Assembly: GCA_025766275.1 (NCBI GenBank)
Contig: JAFKAC010000049.1
Location: 310,001 to 374,000, forward strand
Length of the DNA stretch: 64,000 nt
DNA from: Lactarius indigo
Taxonomy: Eukaryota > Basidiomycota > Agaricomycetes > Russulales > Russulaceae
Reading direction: 5' to 3'
A program made the position numbers and the translations under genes. Position 1 is the stretch's first letter, and every line of letters starts with the position of its first letter. The notes beneath the pieces are model-generated. The model was not told the DNA's origin. It did no database searches and worked only from the letters and a program-made list of their open reading frames with translations. Positions 33,453 to 44,520 of this stretch are shown piece by piece.

Positions 33453-35149
33453 CCAAGCCTAAGTGGAGACGAGGGACCGAAACCTCGGCTTGTCACACTG
33501 GCAGCATTGGTGAGCCACGTAATTAAAATACAATGTGACAATTTGAAATCATATTCCAGAAGCGCCTCTCTTGCGACGAGGTGCGGTGTACGAGGCGGTG
33601 CACATCGATTTCGATAGGAGGCCGTGCTCGTGCAACAACTCCCTTGCCTCCGGTGTTGTGCATTATAGCAGGATCCAAATCGATAGACCCCTTCAACAAA
33701 TACACAAGGTGCGGACTTGAAAGTTTACTAGCGGGGTTCATAATTAAGTCAGAGGAAAAATGTTTTTAAAATTAGTTATGTCGCAAGAATCGAGTTATAA
33801 AATAGTTGTCCCAACATATTGCTCGGCAGCGTTGCCATCCCTCCCAGTTCGAGCACGCACACACTTTGCTCAAGATATATATACAACATTTCAGTCCCAC
33901 GTCATGTCTCACAGTATGCAGTTTCCTTGCAATGGTGTGGCACACCAGCCTGAAGCTGCGCTTGTTGAGCTGCGAGTCAAACTTCGTGAAGCATGGGACA
34001 CTGAGAGTTAGTATATAACAGGGGTTTCCGAACCCGGTATGGCCCAAGGGTTCGGGCGGGTACAGAATTTGTGACCCTCACGAAACCCTTACCCAATGTC
34101 ACGGGTCACGGGTTTCGTTGGGCACGCAGGTCACCGGACCGGGCGCTGCTGCAACGTGTCAACAACCACCACAGCAACATTCATGTCCAATGCAGTCCTC
34201 GTCAACTGCATTCATTTGGTCCAGGAAACCCTCAAGAAGCTACTAGGCTAAGTGGTCTTGCCATGTCATTTTAACTGACTTTTAGCTAACTACAATATTG
34301 TGTTTTTTTTTTTTTTTTTTTTTACTGTCCAGGTTTAAACACGCTCTCTGGGTGCCACGACATCACAACACCAACATGGTGCCACGACTCGACATCACCA
34401 CGACACCATGACACAGACGCAGCGCTGACACCACGACATCAATATGGTGCCAACCGACGCGGTGCCGCGACACCACGACTCTGACACAGCGCCCTGGCAC
34501 CATGACACCGACATGGCGCCACAACGTCACGATACCAATGCGGCGCTGTGACGCCACAGCAGCAACGTGGTGCCACGACCCCGTAACACCGATATGGCGC
34601 TGCGACACCCACGACACTGATGCGGCTTGCAAGCCTCACCCACAACACTATGGCCTTCTTAGATTACAACTATTAGTGTAGTACAGTAACTAAATATACA
34701 CTAGTCCTGTCGGACACATGAAAAGGTAATTTTCACCATGTGGCCTGAGGTATCTTAGTCATATCACCCTGTTGCACGGCAAGCACGACTTAGCATTGAA
34801 AGCGATAAGTATAATTTTATTCATTTATTTGTATTTATAACATTTATTTTCTGTGGGAAAAAAGGCCGGCATGAGTCGTTTAAACCCCGGTACCACTGTA
34901 CTCGAAATGGAAGGGGCCTATCGATTTGGATCCTGCTGTAGGTGACTTATGCTGCTTATGCAGTATTTAAGCATCCTATTATGGGTAAAGTATAAATAAC
35001 CAATGGTCCGAAACTTACATTGAAAGGTCCATCTCAGGTAAATACCTTGGTAAATACAAGTTTTTAAGGCGGGGAGAAGTGGCCCCTAAGGCAACTCTAA
35101 ACATGCTAATATATCGACCTTGTTCACAGTATGAGACATTGATTTTTGC
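33453..35149. other. Region between duplication copies, with a probable insertion
   Basis: 33.5-33.7 kb and 34.95-35.15 kb each match the end of copy 2 near 44.45-44.7 kb, for example TTGAAAGGTCCATCTCAGG against TTGAAAGGATCATCTCAGG. The 1.2 kb between them has no counterpart there, so it is probably inserted material. It holds a T-run of about 22 bases at 34300-34323, a degenerate minisatellite, and CAGGGGTTTCCGAACCCG near 34019, which resembles a transposon end, though I found no partner. No gene seen. Confidence 0.45.
34360..34625. repeat. Degenerate minisatellite built on CCACGACA and GACACCA words
   Basis: The words CCACGAC, GACACCA and ATGGTGCC or ATGGCGCC recur irregularly over about 265 bases, with spacing of roughly 25-40 bases. 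Long open frames on the minus strand here reflect the repeat and not a gene. Confidence 0.6.
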
Positions 35150-35824
35150 ATATCAAGGACGTGAAAGGACATGCAATATTGGGTCGCTCCGCCTTCTATC
35201 ACCCTCACAGTAAGGGCCCTTTTACTGTTGTCTGTTGGATAGTTTTCAGCACGGTAGTGGCACCTCTGGCGAGAACTCAGGAAGTAAAAAGAATGTGTTC
35301 AACCGACTAGCCTCAGTTGGGGCGTAAAGCTTACCCACCCTAAATCGCCTCGTCTGTTCAGGAATGAAATCTGTCGGGGTTATTCAGTCCTTCGTATTGA
35401 CCCTCATACTCCTGAAAAGAGCTCCGCCAACAAGTATGTTTTGTGTGTCTTACGTTCCCAACTTCCCACCCGGAGTAGGTGGCTGACAATGGACAAACGA
35501 ACGGTAAGAGCGAGTATATGGTACGACAGATGTTTGTGTCCAAGGGAATGATAGTGTCGCATATTACCTTTGATGAACTTGACTTGCTGTCCGCCGGCGT
35601 CGTCATCGTGCTCGTCGTCGAGGACAAGCCACACGGACATTCTTGGCGCTGAGCTGTGCAACCTCGCGGCCAGCTCGGCAGGTTATTTTACGTCTCCCTG
35701 CCCTCACTAGTCAAGTCTACCGAGGTCATACGTATGCCGTTTGTCCACCACCAGATCCAAGTCGTACCCTCCGCAGCGGAGGCAGCGCACCACATCACAA
35801 CGTCGGCCAACGGTGAGCGCAGAC

Positions 35825-35849
35825 ATCAGGAAAAACCCCCCCCGCAAAT
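35825..35849 (+). repeat. Left terminal inverted repeat of the Plavaka element
   Basis: Starts ATCAGGAAAAACCC and ends GCAAAT. It matches the reverse complement of 42311-42335 at 24 of 25 positions. Confidence 0.88.
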
Positions 35850-36194
35850 TAGCGCTAATTAGCGCTAATTAGCACGTAAGCGCCCATTTGCCGGTTTAAC
35901 TATCCCCCCTTTCAGTTAACGCTCAATTATAGCCAAGTTTGAGCTAATTGGCTGATGCTCTAAATTTTCTCAAATTTGACGTTTAAATTATTGGTTATTT
36001 GGCAAAACATTAGGGCTAAAGTAGGCTAAACGAGTGGCTAAGAAATGACTAAACAAGGCTAAAGGAGCGGTAAATGATTCTTCTTGGGCAAGTTCTTGGG
36101 TATAATTTCGGGTATAGACTACAGGGTGCCAGTGATAAGTTTCTATGCCAGAACTATAACAGAGATGAAGGACTTACTAGGTTGCGTGGGCTTA

Positions 36195-38985
36195 TCATTC
36201 AAACTCCAGTGTGCTTATATCCAGTGTTGGGACTGGAACAGCAGTTTGGCCAATGCTTGAGCTAAAAATAATCAGTGAAATGAGTGGAAAATGAGAAGGG
36301 GGAACATACGCTGCAAGTTGATATATATCTGTCATCATCTTATGATAAGATGACTTGTGCTCCACCTCAATTCGATCAAGAGAGTCCATGTGGCTTTTAT
36401 AGACATCGGTATTTCTATTTGCCGTGAAGTCATGCTGTTGACGCCTGCCATTAGACCACTCATAGAGAGCTGCATAATACTTGGCCAATTCCGAGAACAA
36501 TTAAAAAAGAAATAATGATCAAAAAGGAAAAACTTACTGCTGTCGAAACCAAGGCAAGCATTGACTTCGGAATTTCATAAGAAATGGTCCCATCAAATCC
36601 TTGGTGAGATGGGAAGAGATCCTGATGCCGTGTAACAAATGGTATAGGACCTGTGAAAAAAAGATCACGAATTACGGAGGTAATAATATTGCTGCGATAT
36701 GGTAAACTACGAGCTGGTGCTGCACTCAGAATTTGAGTACTCTGACAAATGTTTTAATATTTGTGCGGCCAAAGTTGTTGAAGACTTACATTTGAACGTC
36801 TCGGGAATATATAATTGTAGTTGTCATTGAGCTGCTTGTCAATCAGATTCGCGATCACAGTTGGTGAGTCGCTAACGTTGATCAAAAGTGTGACAGCGGC
36901 CACACAGCGTTCCTTGACCTCTGCACGAAATACACTAATCCGTGCTCGGGGCTGAACTCATATATCAGAGTCTTTCAGGGAAAGATACAGTATGACATAC
37001 CAGTATGGTCATCTTGGCCAGATACTCATGATCATGGACTATGCGCCGGCGGACATGTGCTGCATGTGGATTGTGGGAAGTTGCGGTAAGGAATGCTCTC
37101 AAAACAAAGGATCCAATGAGAACCGCATCCGGGAATGCGTGAGTGACCATAATCGAGGCATGCAAGTGCGGAAACGAGGCCGTGATTATGTTGCGTAAGA
37201 GTTGGCTCTGTTCCATTAGTTTGGGCTTCCCCGACTTGGGAATACGCATATTAGTTTCATCTGGCCATCCTCCTCGTCGGACATGTTAACAAGCGGCGGA
37301 ATCGTCGTATAAGTTGTGTGCTCACCTATGGGTTCCGATGTTCGACGATTGTTGGAGTGGGCGGGCGTTGTGTGATGATCATTTGACGCTGTGCCTGTGT
37401 TGAGTTAACACCTTCAGCGTAGTCAGTAAGGACTGCGCTCACCTGCAGATCCCGAGTGAGTTCCTTGGTGGCCCTCGGGATGGGAAGGCAGCACCCTGGA
37501 ACGGGCATGCGTTGGCTTGGAACGGGTACGCATTGCCCCAGAATGGGTACGCGTTGGCTTGGAATGGGCGGGCATCGCCTTGGAATGGGCATGTGTCGCC
37601 TCAGAGTGGGAATGCACCGTCTTGGAGTGGGCATGCGCCGTCTTGGAGTGGGCATGCATTGTCTTGGACCAGGTAGGCATTACCTCAGAACAGGCAGGCG
37701 TCACCTCCGAGTAGACCTGTGTCGGCTCGGAATGGGCTTGCGTTACCTTGGAATGGGTGTGCATCGACCCATTACCCTCAGGAGCGGCATCTGCATCAAC
37801 ACACAATGAGTAAGCGGCACTGACAACCTGTTATGACACACCTGTGGTTTCTGGATCAAGGAGGGTGTACGAACCCAGTTGCGAATAACACATATAGTCG
37901 TCATCCTGGGAATACCCCACTTCCCAGTAATCTTCCGGCAAATAGCCCACTTGCGGATAACCCTCCTGCGAGTAACCCATTTGCGGATCGTCCTCCTGCA
38001 AGTAACCCGTTTGCAAATTATCCTCTTGAGAATTACCTTCTTGTGATTCATCTTGCTGAGAATAACCTGCTTGCGAATAGCCTCGGGAATATTCTGCGTG
38101 GGAATGAGTAGTACGTCCAACACCAAAGAGAATGACACACCATTGGGGGCGCTGCCATGCGTATTTCCCTGCTCATTGTCCGTCACGTCGCCCATAGTGA
38201 TAGCCAGCCAAGAAGGTCTCTGAGTATCCGTGAGTCATGGTGCGAGTACTCAGATCTTGGAGCTGGAAGGACTCACCTCAAGAGCCATCTTTTGGATGAC
38301 CGTCTGTGTCAAAGCACATTCCTCGTCACTTGATTCATCGGCGCCAGCGTCACTTGAAGAGTTGTCGGGCTCAGCAAAATCTGCAACTAAGATGGTCTCC
38401 GCTGATGTGGGAAAGTACGAAGTTAGAAAGACAATGACAACTGGAGAAGGCGTTGTTGACTCAGCCAAACAAGACACGCACCTCGCTTCAATGTTCTCAC
38501 ATGACTGTGATCCGGTGGAACGTCGCCAGCATGACTCAGAGCAGACGCGTCCTCTTCATCTGTCAGCTCAAGACGAGGAGGACGGACGCGAATTGAATCT
38601 AGGGTTCTTGGGTGTAAGTGGTTTTATTTCTGATAATCACAAGAACTTACCGTCCTTTGCGTGCTGCCTTTTGCGCCCTGGTGTTGCATCTCCCTGGTCG
38701 TGGTCGTCTTTGGGGGATAGGGTGCGCTTTCCCAGGGTAACTAGGATACAAGTAAGTCGCCATCGATATCGCCTCAAATCCGCATGTCAACATACCAGGC
38801 CCTGTTGCTGCCGCCGCCGCTCCTGGTGGCATTTTAATTGTTAGACGAGGTAAGGTAATCTGATCTACTCCTTTCTTCTTCCTTTTTTTCGACTCCACAG
38901 GGCGTGCTGCGGTGCCAGGGTTGGGGGAAGGGACCACTGAATCTGTCAATACAGCATTCTTCTGCCGCCGCGTGCAAGGTGCCAT
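36195..38985 (-). CDS. DUF6532-type protein carried by the Plavaka element
   Basis: Thirteen minus-strand exons fit with consistent phases and give about 677 residues: 38796-38985, 38651-38740, 38482-38598, 38277-38401, 38141-38219, 37842-38081, 37443-37790, 37326-37394, 37001-37260, 36786-36951, 36538-36650, 36310-36479, 36195-36261. The N-terminus is basic (MAPCTRRQ, ESKKRKKKG) and may be a nuclear signal. The middle has two repeat blocks: about ten-residue YSQEGYPQ-like units, then seven-residue HSK-type units. The C-terminal third, from LRNIITASFPHLHASIMV to YYAALYEWSNGRRQQHDFTA and VYKSHMDSLDRI, matches the DUF6532 family as I recall it. Function is unknown; companionship with the transposase suggests a role in the element, but this is inference. 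The donor after exon 10 is weak (GTCTTC). Confidence 0.72.
37496..37790 (-). repeat. Coding minisatellite with 21-base unit
   Basis: About 13-14 imperfect copies of a 21-base unit lie within exon 7 of the DUF6532-type gene. A plus-strand example is CTTGGAATGGGCATGCGT plus three bases. They encode seven-residue units such as THAHSKA and MPAHSKP. Unit length is a multiple of three, so copy-number change would keep the frame. Confidence 0.8.
37842..38081 (-). repeat. Coding repeat with 30-base unit
   Basis: Exon 6 of the DUF6532-type gene encodes successive units close to ten residues, such as GYSQEGYPQV and GYLPEDYWEV, rich in Tyr, Gln, Gly, Glu and Asp. About eight units are visible. It resembles disordered, self-associating Tyr/Gln-rich segments. 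Confidence 0.7.
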
Positions 38986-39240
38986 GCTCGTATGGGAAGA
39001 TTGCAGTCAGGAAAGATCTGGGAGGGAGGACAGTGGAGATGGAAATGAGCAACTAGCGGGTGGATGGGTAGTCGATCCAGGTGTGTGCCACGTCTTTATA
39101 TTTTTTTGACTATGCTTAGCTTTTTTTTTTGTCAGCGTCACACATTGCGCCCCAATTACCACTGTGACATACTCACTCCGCCATTGTTATTACTACCTTG
39201 ATTACCACCGCCATTTCATATCATACTATCATTCTTCGTC
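38986..39240. promoter_or_regulatory. Divergent promoter inside the Plavaka element
   Basis: This 255-base spacer separates the start codons of the two element genes. It contains ATTTTTTTGACT and TTAGCTTTTTTTTTTG runs. Shared promoter activity is inferred from layout only. Confidence 0.45.
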
Positions 39241-42220
39241 ATGAGTCTGATTGTCTGTGCTGGCTGCAATCGACAATTTACTCACTCTGGGTATTCGCGT
39301 CACCTCAGCATGACGACGTGCAGTGTCTGTCGTGCTCTCTACCATAGTTTTCTGGATTGGCCCACTGCACCAAACCCTCTGGGCGTCTCTGGTTTGGAAA
39401 ATGGTGATCCAGGCGGCAGCTCTGGATCAGGGATCGGTGATTCAAGTGAGTACGTGGCTGGTTCGATCACGCTAGCAAATTGACCCCGTCTAGACGGCAA
39501 TGAATTTGACAGTCACAAAGACACTTCACCACACCATATGGACACTGACCCCACCAACGGTGTACCTGGTACTGTGCTTACGGAAACCCCAGACCAGAAT
39601 CACCAAGATGGGATACCCATTGTTGAGCGGTTTCCCTTGGGATTGGCTGGAGCCCCCATTTCCGATGTGGGTCAGAGCACGGCAGGTGGCCAAGCCCCGT
39701 ATTCTAGCACAGAGGGCATTTGGTCCCCTTTCCGGTCACAGCGCGATTGGGATTTTGCCCAATGGGCTAAGAACAGGGGTCCGACGTCAACATCGGTAAC
39801 TGAACTACTTGCGATCGATGGCGTAAGTTCACAACTATGTCAACTGACTTGATAGCTGACCAGACGGAAACAGGTGGTTGAAAGCTTAGGCCTGTCTTAT
39901 CACAATGCCCGGGAGCTCAACCGCATCATTGATGAAGAAGTGCCAGGACGGCCTAAGTTCAAGTGCGAGGAGATTCGTCTTGGCGGCGGGTCCTACGGCT
40001 TTTACTTTCGAGACATCATTCCCTGCATCCGTACGCTCTTCGGAGACCCAGCCTTTGCAGGAAGGCTCGTATTTGCACCTGAACGACATTACAAAGACGC
40101 AAATCACACCACGCAAGTATTCAGCGAAATGCACACCGGAAAATGGTGGTGGTCTGTGCAGGTACGTCAAATATCCCCTTGATAAGTTTATTGCGTACTT
40201 AGACTGTTTTCAGCGATCCCTTGAGTTACGCAGCCCGGGTGCTACTGTGATACCCATCATTATGTCATCAGACAAGACCCAGCTCACGCATTTCCGATCC
40301 AAAAGTGCATACCCAGTCTACATGTCGATTGGTAACATTCCTAAAGATATCCGTCGCAAACCGACCTGCCACGCGCATATGTTGATGGGGTATATTCCAA
40401 CAACACGGCTCGAGCAAATTCAAAACAAGTCTGCACGGCGCCGTGCCCTAGCGAACCTATTTCACATGTGCATGCATAAGCTTTTGTCACCCATCAAAAC
40501 TTACGGTGAGACCGGCATTGCAATGGCTACTAGTGATGGGACGTGGTACCGCTGTCATCCGATTTTTGCGGTGTTTATTGGCGACTATCCTGAACAATCA
40601 CTCGTCGCTTGCACATATGGTGGAAGATGTCCTAAATGTATTGTCCCAAAAGACGAACTCGGAAGCCATGAAACTTTCCCCTCACGCGATATTCAGACGG
40701 CAATCGAAGTATATTCATTATGTGACGGCGACCCGACAACCTTTCACGCGGCGTCTCGCAAAGCTGGCCTCAAGCCCACCTACCATCCATTCTGGGAGCA
40801 TCTGCCATACACGAATATATTTCTTTCAATCACCCTGGATATCTTACACCAGCTTCATCAAGGCATTGCTAAACATCTGGTCCGTTGGCTCGCTAGACTC
40901 AGATCTGAGGAGATCGATGCACGTTGTAGCCGCCTACCGCCAAACCACAATGCTCGACACTTTCACAAAGGGATCACATCTCTTTCACGACTTACTGGTC
41001 AAGAACACAAAGATATATGCCGCATCGTCCTTGGAGTTGTGGTGGATCTGGCCCTTCCAGGGATTCGGACTTCAGCACGCTTGACACGTGCCGTACGGGG
41101 ATTCCTGGATTTCTTGTATCTTTCTCAATACCCTGCACATACTACAGAAAGTCTCAATGCAATGGATACGGCACTTCGCCAATTTCATGAGGAGAAAGAC
41201 ATTTTCATTGAGCTTGGAGCCCGGAAAAACTTCAACCTTCCGAAGCTTCACAGTCTGGCTCATTACCGGAGATCTATCACACTTTTCGGCTCCACCGATA
41301 ACTATAACACGGAACAATCGGAACGGCTTCACATCGACTTTACCAAGAACGCATACCGCGCGACCAATTTCAAAGATGAATACAATCAAATGACAACTTG
41401 GCTGGAGCGACAAGAGGCGATGCACCAGCACAATACACTTATTGAATCGCGCAAAGGCATTTCAGCATTGCCAATGCAATGCTCGGACTATTCCACTTTG
41501 CCGTCGACATTACGCCCTTTCTTGACAACCTACCCATCCGAGAAAGGCGTCTCCTTTGAGAGTCTTGCCAATCGATATGGGGCCGTCGACTTTCAAGATG
41601 CCCTTGCGGACTTCATCGTACAACACAATTATCCTGAGCTTTCCATTAACGTAGCTCGGAGGCGTGCCGAAAATACCCTTATTCCCTTTCAACGAGTTTC
41701 TGTGTTCCATAAAATTAAGTTTGCCCATCCCAACGACCCAGACAAGAGAACCATCGATGTCATACACATCCGACCAGAAGCGCACAACCAATGTGGACTT
41801 GTCAATCCCGGGAGATTTGATACGGGATTGGTGAAGAATGGATCTAGAATCCGAGTTGTTCAAATTCGGGTTGTGTTTCAGCTCTCAATTTCAGCAGCGT
41901 CTGCAGTTTTTCTTGCTTCGCGCCCGGCTCCTCCTGCACATCTTACTTACGTTGAATGGTTCTCACCAGCCTCCGCACCTGGTACATCTCATAACATGTG
42001 CCGGGTATCAAGGCATCATCGCAATGGACGTCGTTCTGCAAGTGTCATCCCTCTGACAGATATATGCCGGAGTGTCCAATTGTTCCCGGTTTTTGGTCCT
42101 GTCGTGCCCCGGCATTGGCAAAGCGCAACAGTGCTCGAGGAATGCAATAACTTCTATGTCAATCCATTCGTCGACAAACACATGTACCAAAATTTTAGTG
42201 TAATTAGCGGAAATTTTTAG
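39241..42220 (+). CDS. Plavaka transposase
   Basis: Four exons (39241-39445, 39494-39822, 39874-40161, 40214-42220) give 942 residues with agreeing phases. The N-terminus has a C2H2-like zinc motif, CAGCNRQFTHSGYSRHLSM. The core matches the Plavaka transposase family: IPIIMSSDKTQLTHFRSKSA, YPVYMSIGNIPKDIRRKP, GYIPTTRLEQIQNKSARRRA, IFAVFIGDYPEQSLVACTY, RCPKCIVPKDELG, ITLDILHQLHQGIAKHLVRW and STDNYNTEQSERLHIDFTKN. Asp residues in SSDKTQ and TLDILHQ and the Glu in NTEQSERLH are candidate DDE catalytic residues; this is inference. The C-terminal region continues in the family pattern to SGNF. No stop or frameshift is seen, so the enzyme may be active. An upstream start was not found. Confidence 0.88.
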
Positions 42221-42310
42221 TACACTGAATAAAAATTTATCGGCCCATACGCTTAATCAGATTTACTAGTTTTTGGAGCCGTTAATGGGCTTAGCCTTAA
42301 CTTTGACGGG

Positions 42311-42335
42311 ATTTGCGGGGTGGGTTTTTCCTGAT
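42311..42335 (-). repeat. Right terminal inverted repeat of the Plavaka element
   Basis: Reverse complement of the left end with one mismatch (A for C within the C-run). The flank continues GAGAGAAACG, which aligns with copy 1 of the duplication near 31528. Confidence 0.88.
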
Positions 42336-42680
42336 GAGAGAAACGTCCAGCGTTTTCTGGTCTTGCAGCGCTCATGTGGGAAGTAGGTGTGTGCACCCTT
42401 CATCGGGCCAAGGGGCTTCGCATTCTGCTGCAGGAGCAAGTGCAGGAGGGACGGGACTTTCTCGGCTCGGGAGTGGCACCGAAAGCGTGTGGTCGGGGGC
42501 TTCAGGCGTAAGCGAAGCACAGATGGTCAAGGACAGTGTCGTATGAGATGTTCGCCAACAGCGTCCAGAGAAAAAGGGCAGGACGTAATCAGACAACCAA
42601 CTGATTGTTAAAGTCCTACTCTTACATCACCATCACGGCGCTAATTCGAGATGGGGTGCAAACGTCAGGGTTGTATCGAG

Positions 42681-44291
42681 TTACGGTGCCACGGTTGCGG
42701 GAGCTGGGATACTTTCGGACCACTCCTGTGGCCATACCCACCACCACCAGAAGGAGTCCCAGTAATCTATCTCAGCACCAGACACCCCTACCATCCCAAA
42801 TGGTGTTATCACACCATGCCAGTCCCACGTATAGTCCCCATCCACGTCGCCTTCGTAAACCATTCTTGCAATGACCACACCAGTTTGCACGTCAGATGAA
42901 CCCTCGAGTGTGAAGTCTATACCATTACCATCAGTGCCATCACCACAGAAATACACCTTATTGGCCGGCGCATCCGCTGTAGGTGCCAGTGGCTCCAAGT
43001 ACAACTCGAGGGACCTCGGTGGCTCACCCATCCCATCGTCAGTGCAATAACCCACCCATCTGTGGCTAGAAGCGGACGAAAGCGCTGCGAGGGGAGTCCC
43101 AGCCAACCCATCTCGCAGCCACGGCCACACGAAAGCGGGGGAATCAAGCTCGTATGGCTCATCATATCGGGATGCAGGGTCCATTGGGGGTAGCGAGGGC
43201 GGCAATAGTGTGATTGATTTGCGCGTCGCGTCGAAATGCATCTTCAGGCGTATCATTAACTGGATGAGGAAGCCCGCAGAGTAGCGCATGGAGGTATCGA
43301 CAATGTCTGTGGGGACCCTTGCACTACCGGTGCTGGGGAATAGGCCCATGGCGCCGAATTGGAGGCTCGAAAATACGGCAGCTAAGAAATCAGGTGATCC
43401 ATCCGCCGTCCAGGCGTCTCCAAAAATTGATTCAATCGTGTCCGTGTTGCCTACGGCCACCGAAGTCCAGAGCTGGTCAGCGGGTGTTCTACTAGTACAC
43501 TGAGATGGCAGGCTAAACTCACATTGCATTACGAACGCTACCAAGCCGAAGCACGCGCGCTCCAACCAACCCAAGTTTGAGAGCGATAATCGGTCATGAA
43601 TCTCGGGACTTCGCTGGGGTATCGTACGGTAGTAAAATTCTGCCACCACCATCAAGTGGGCACGCAACGCGTCACAATACTTTGTGTCGGCGATACGCAG
43701 AACATTATTTGCACCTGGAGGTATGATATTAGGAAATGAGATTGGAAGAACACAGAACAATAGAGGAACGACGACTAAGAACAATTGGGGACTTACGGTG
43801 ATGAACAATGAGCATCGGAAAGACCTTACTCAACCTTCGACACCAGTCCTTCGTCTTTCCAAAGTCTATACTAGAGTTAAATAAATAGTAAATACTCAGT
43901 TTCGTGAAACGATATGAAATGATATTGAATGGAAGCACCATGTATTGCGAACGTTGCGAACGTCAGGGCAAGGAGACTCGGAGGGTGCCTCCACTAGTGG
44001 AGGTGATAGGCCACCCGCAGAGGCTTCTTCGAAAAGTTGCAAAGTCTTGCTATGGATGTAATCAATGCGCATCCAGCGTTTCAAATCCGCCCGGCAGTGT
44101 GCTTTATCGTCTTCATCTTTCCATACGTCGATATCCCATTTTTGCGATAACAGACGTGCCTTGAAGAGAGCCGGAGTTGACAGGGCCGCGTGTACAGCGC
44201 GGTTAGTAAGGCTCAAAGCTATGACGTGCTCTGTGAGAGGAAGATGGAGGGCGATCTCACAGAGAATTTCCGGTGGGAAGGGTAATAACAT
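42681..44291 (-). CDS. F-box domain protein, copy 2
   Basis: Four exons on the minus strand (43939-44291, 43797-43870, 43523-43714, 42681-43450) encode 462 residues. It is the paralogue of 31860-33452, with identical lengths for exons 1 to 3 and six extra codons in the last. The F-box reads LPFPPEILCEIALHLPLTEH. Exon 2 gives IDFGKTKDWCRRLSKVFPML. The C-terminal part has the Trp-rich pattern WDWHGVITPFGMVGV and WWWWVWPQEW. Against copy 1 the changes are mostly substitutions that keep the frame, so both genes have probably been under selection since duplication. It lies just outside the right end of the Plavaka element, about 345 bases from it, and its stop codon faces the element. Confidence 0.8.
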
Positions 44292-44520
44292 CCGAGTTTA
44301 GGTGGGGGAGCCGAAACCTGAAGGCCTGAACCTCAGCATGTACAGCGCTGAGCGTGAGACACGATGATTTGAAATCACATCTCCTAGGCGCCTTGCCAGT
44401 GCAGCCAGTGCTTGCAAGAAGCAGCCTGGGGGGTGATTACAGTGATTTCGATTCGCTCATGTGATCAAGTTCGTGCGGCAACTGCCTTGTCTCTAATGTT
44501 GGGCATTACAATCCTATTGC

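Larger units (their letters stand above)
30850..33700. repeat. Segmental duplication, copy 1 (uninterrupted)
   Basis: This segment matches 35150-35820 followed by 42340-44520 in the same orientation. Left-hand matches include GCTCCGCCTTCT, TCGTCTGTCCAGGAA (TCGTCTGTTCAGGAA in copy 2) and GGAGGCAGCGCACCACATC. Right-hand matches cover the whole F-box gene and the stretch after it. Copy 1 has no transposon at the point where copy 2 is split, so it shows the empty site. Ends are approximate. Confidence 0.8.
35825..42335. mobile_element. Complete Plavaka-family DNA transposon with DUF6532 companion gene
   Basis: The 6.5 kb element is bounded by 25-base inverted repeats at 35825-35849 and 42311-42335 that differ at one base. 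Each end begins ATCAGGAAAAACCC, going inward. The outermost AT may belong to the repeat or may be a 2-base target duplication; the ends cannot distinguish these. Inside, a transposase gene (39241-42220, plus) and a DUF6532-type gene (36195-38985, minus) diverge from a 255-base spacer. Both read without internal stops in my models. The element sits in copy 2 of the segmental duplication; copy 1 shows the unoccupied site. Low divergence of the ends and intact genes suggest a recent, possibly autonomous element. Confidence 0.85.
35150..44520. repeat. Segmental duplication, copy 2 (split by a Plavaka transposon)
   Basis: Host sequence of this copy lies at 35150-35824 and 42336-44520, interrupted by the transposon. 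Order and orientation equal copy 1 at 30850-33700. The two copies are adjacent and in direct orientation, as expected of a tandem duplication. They have since diverged moderately, with many substitutions and small indels outside the F-box gene. Confidence 0.8.

Noticed and set aside
34363..34648. Valine- and histidine-rich open frames on the minus strand
   Set aside because: These are translations of a degenerate minisatellite, not a gene.
37456..37809. Glycine- and methionine-rich open frame on the plus strand
   Set aside because: It is the antisense reading of the 21-base coding repeat of the DUF6532-type gene, whose spliced frame is on the minus strand.
37842..38081. CRISPR-like regular repeats
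   Set aside because: Units are adjacent and have no unique spacers. They are coding tandem repeats in a eukaryotic gene.
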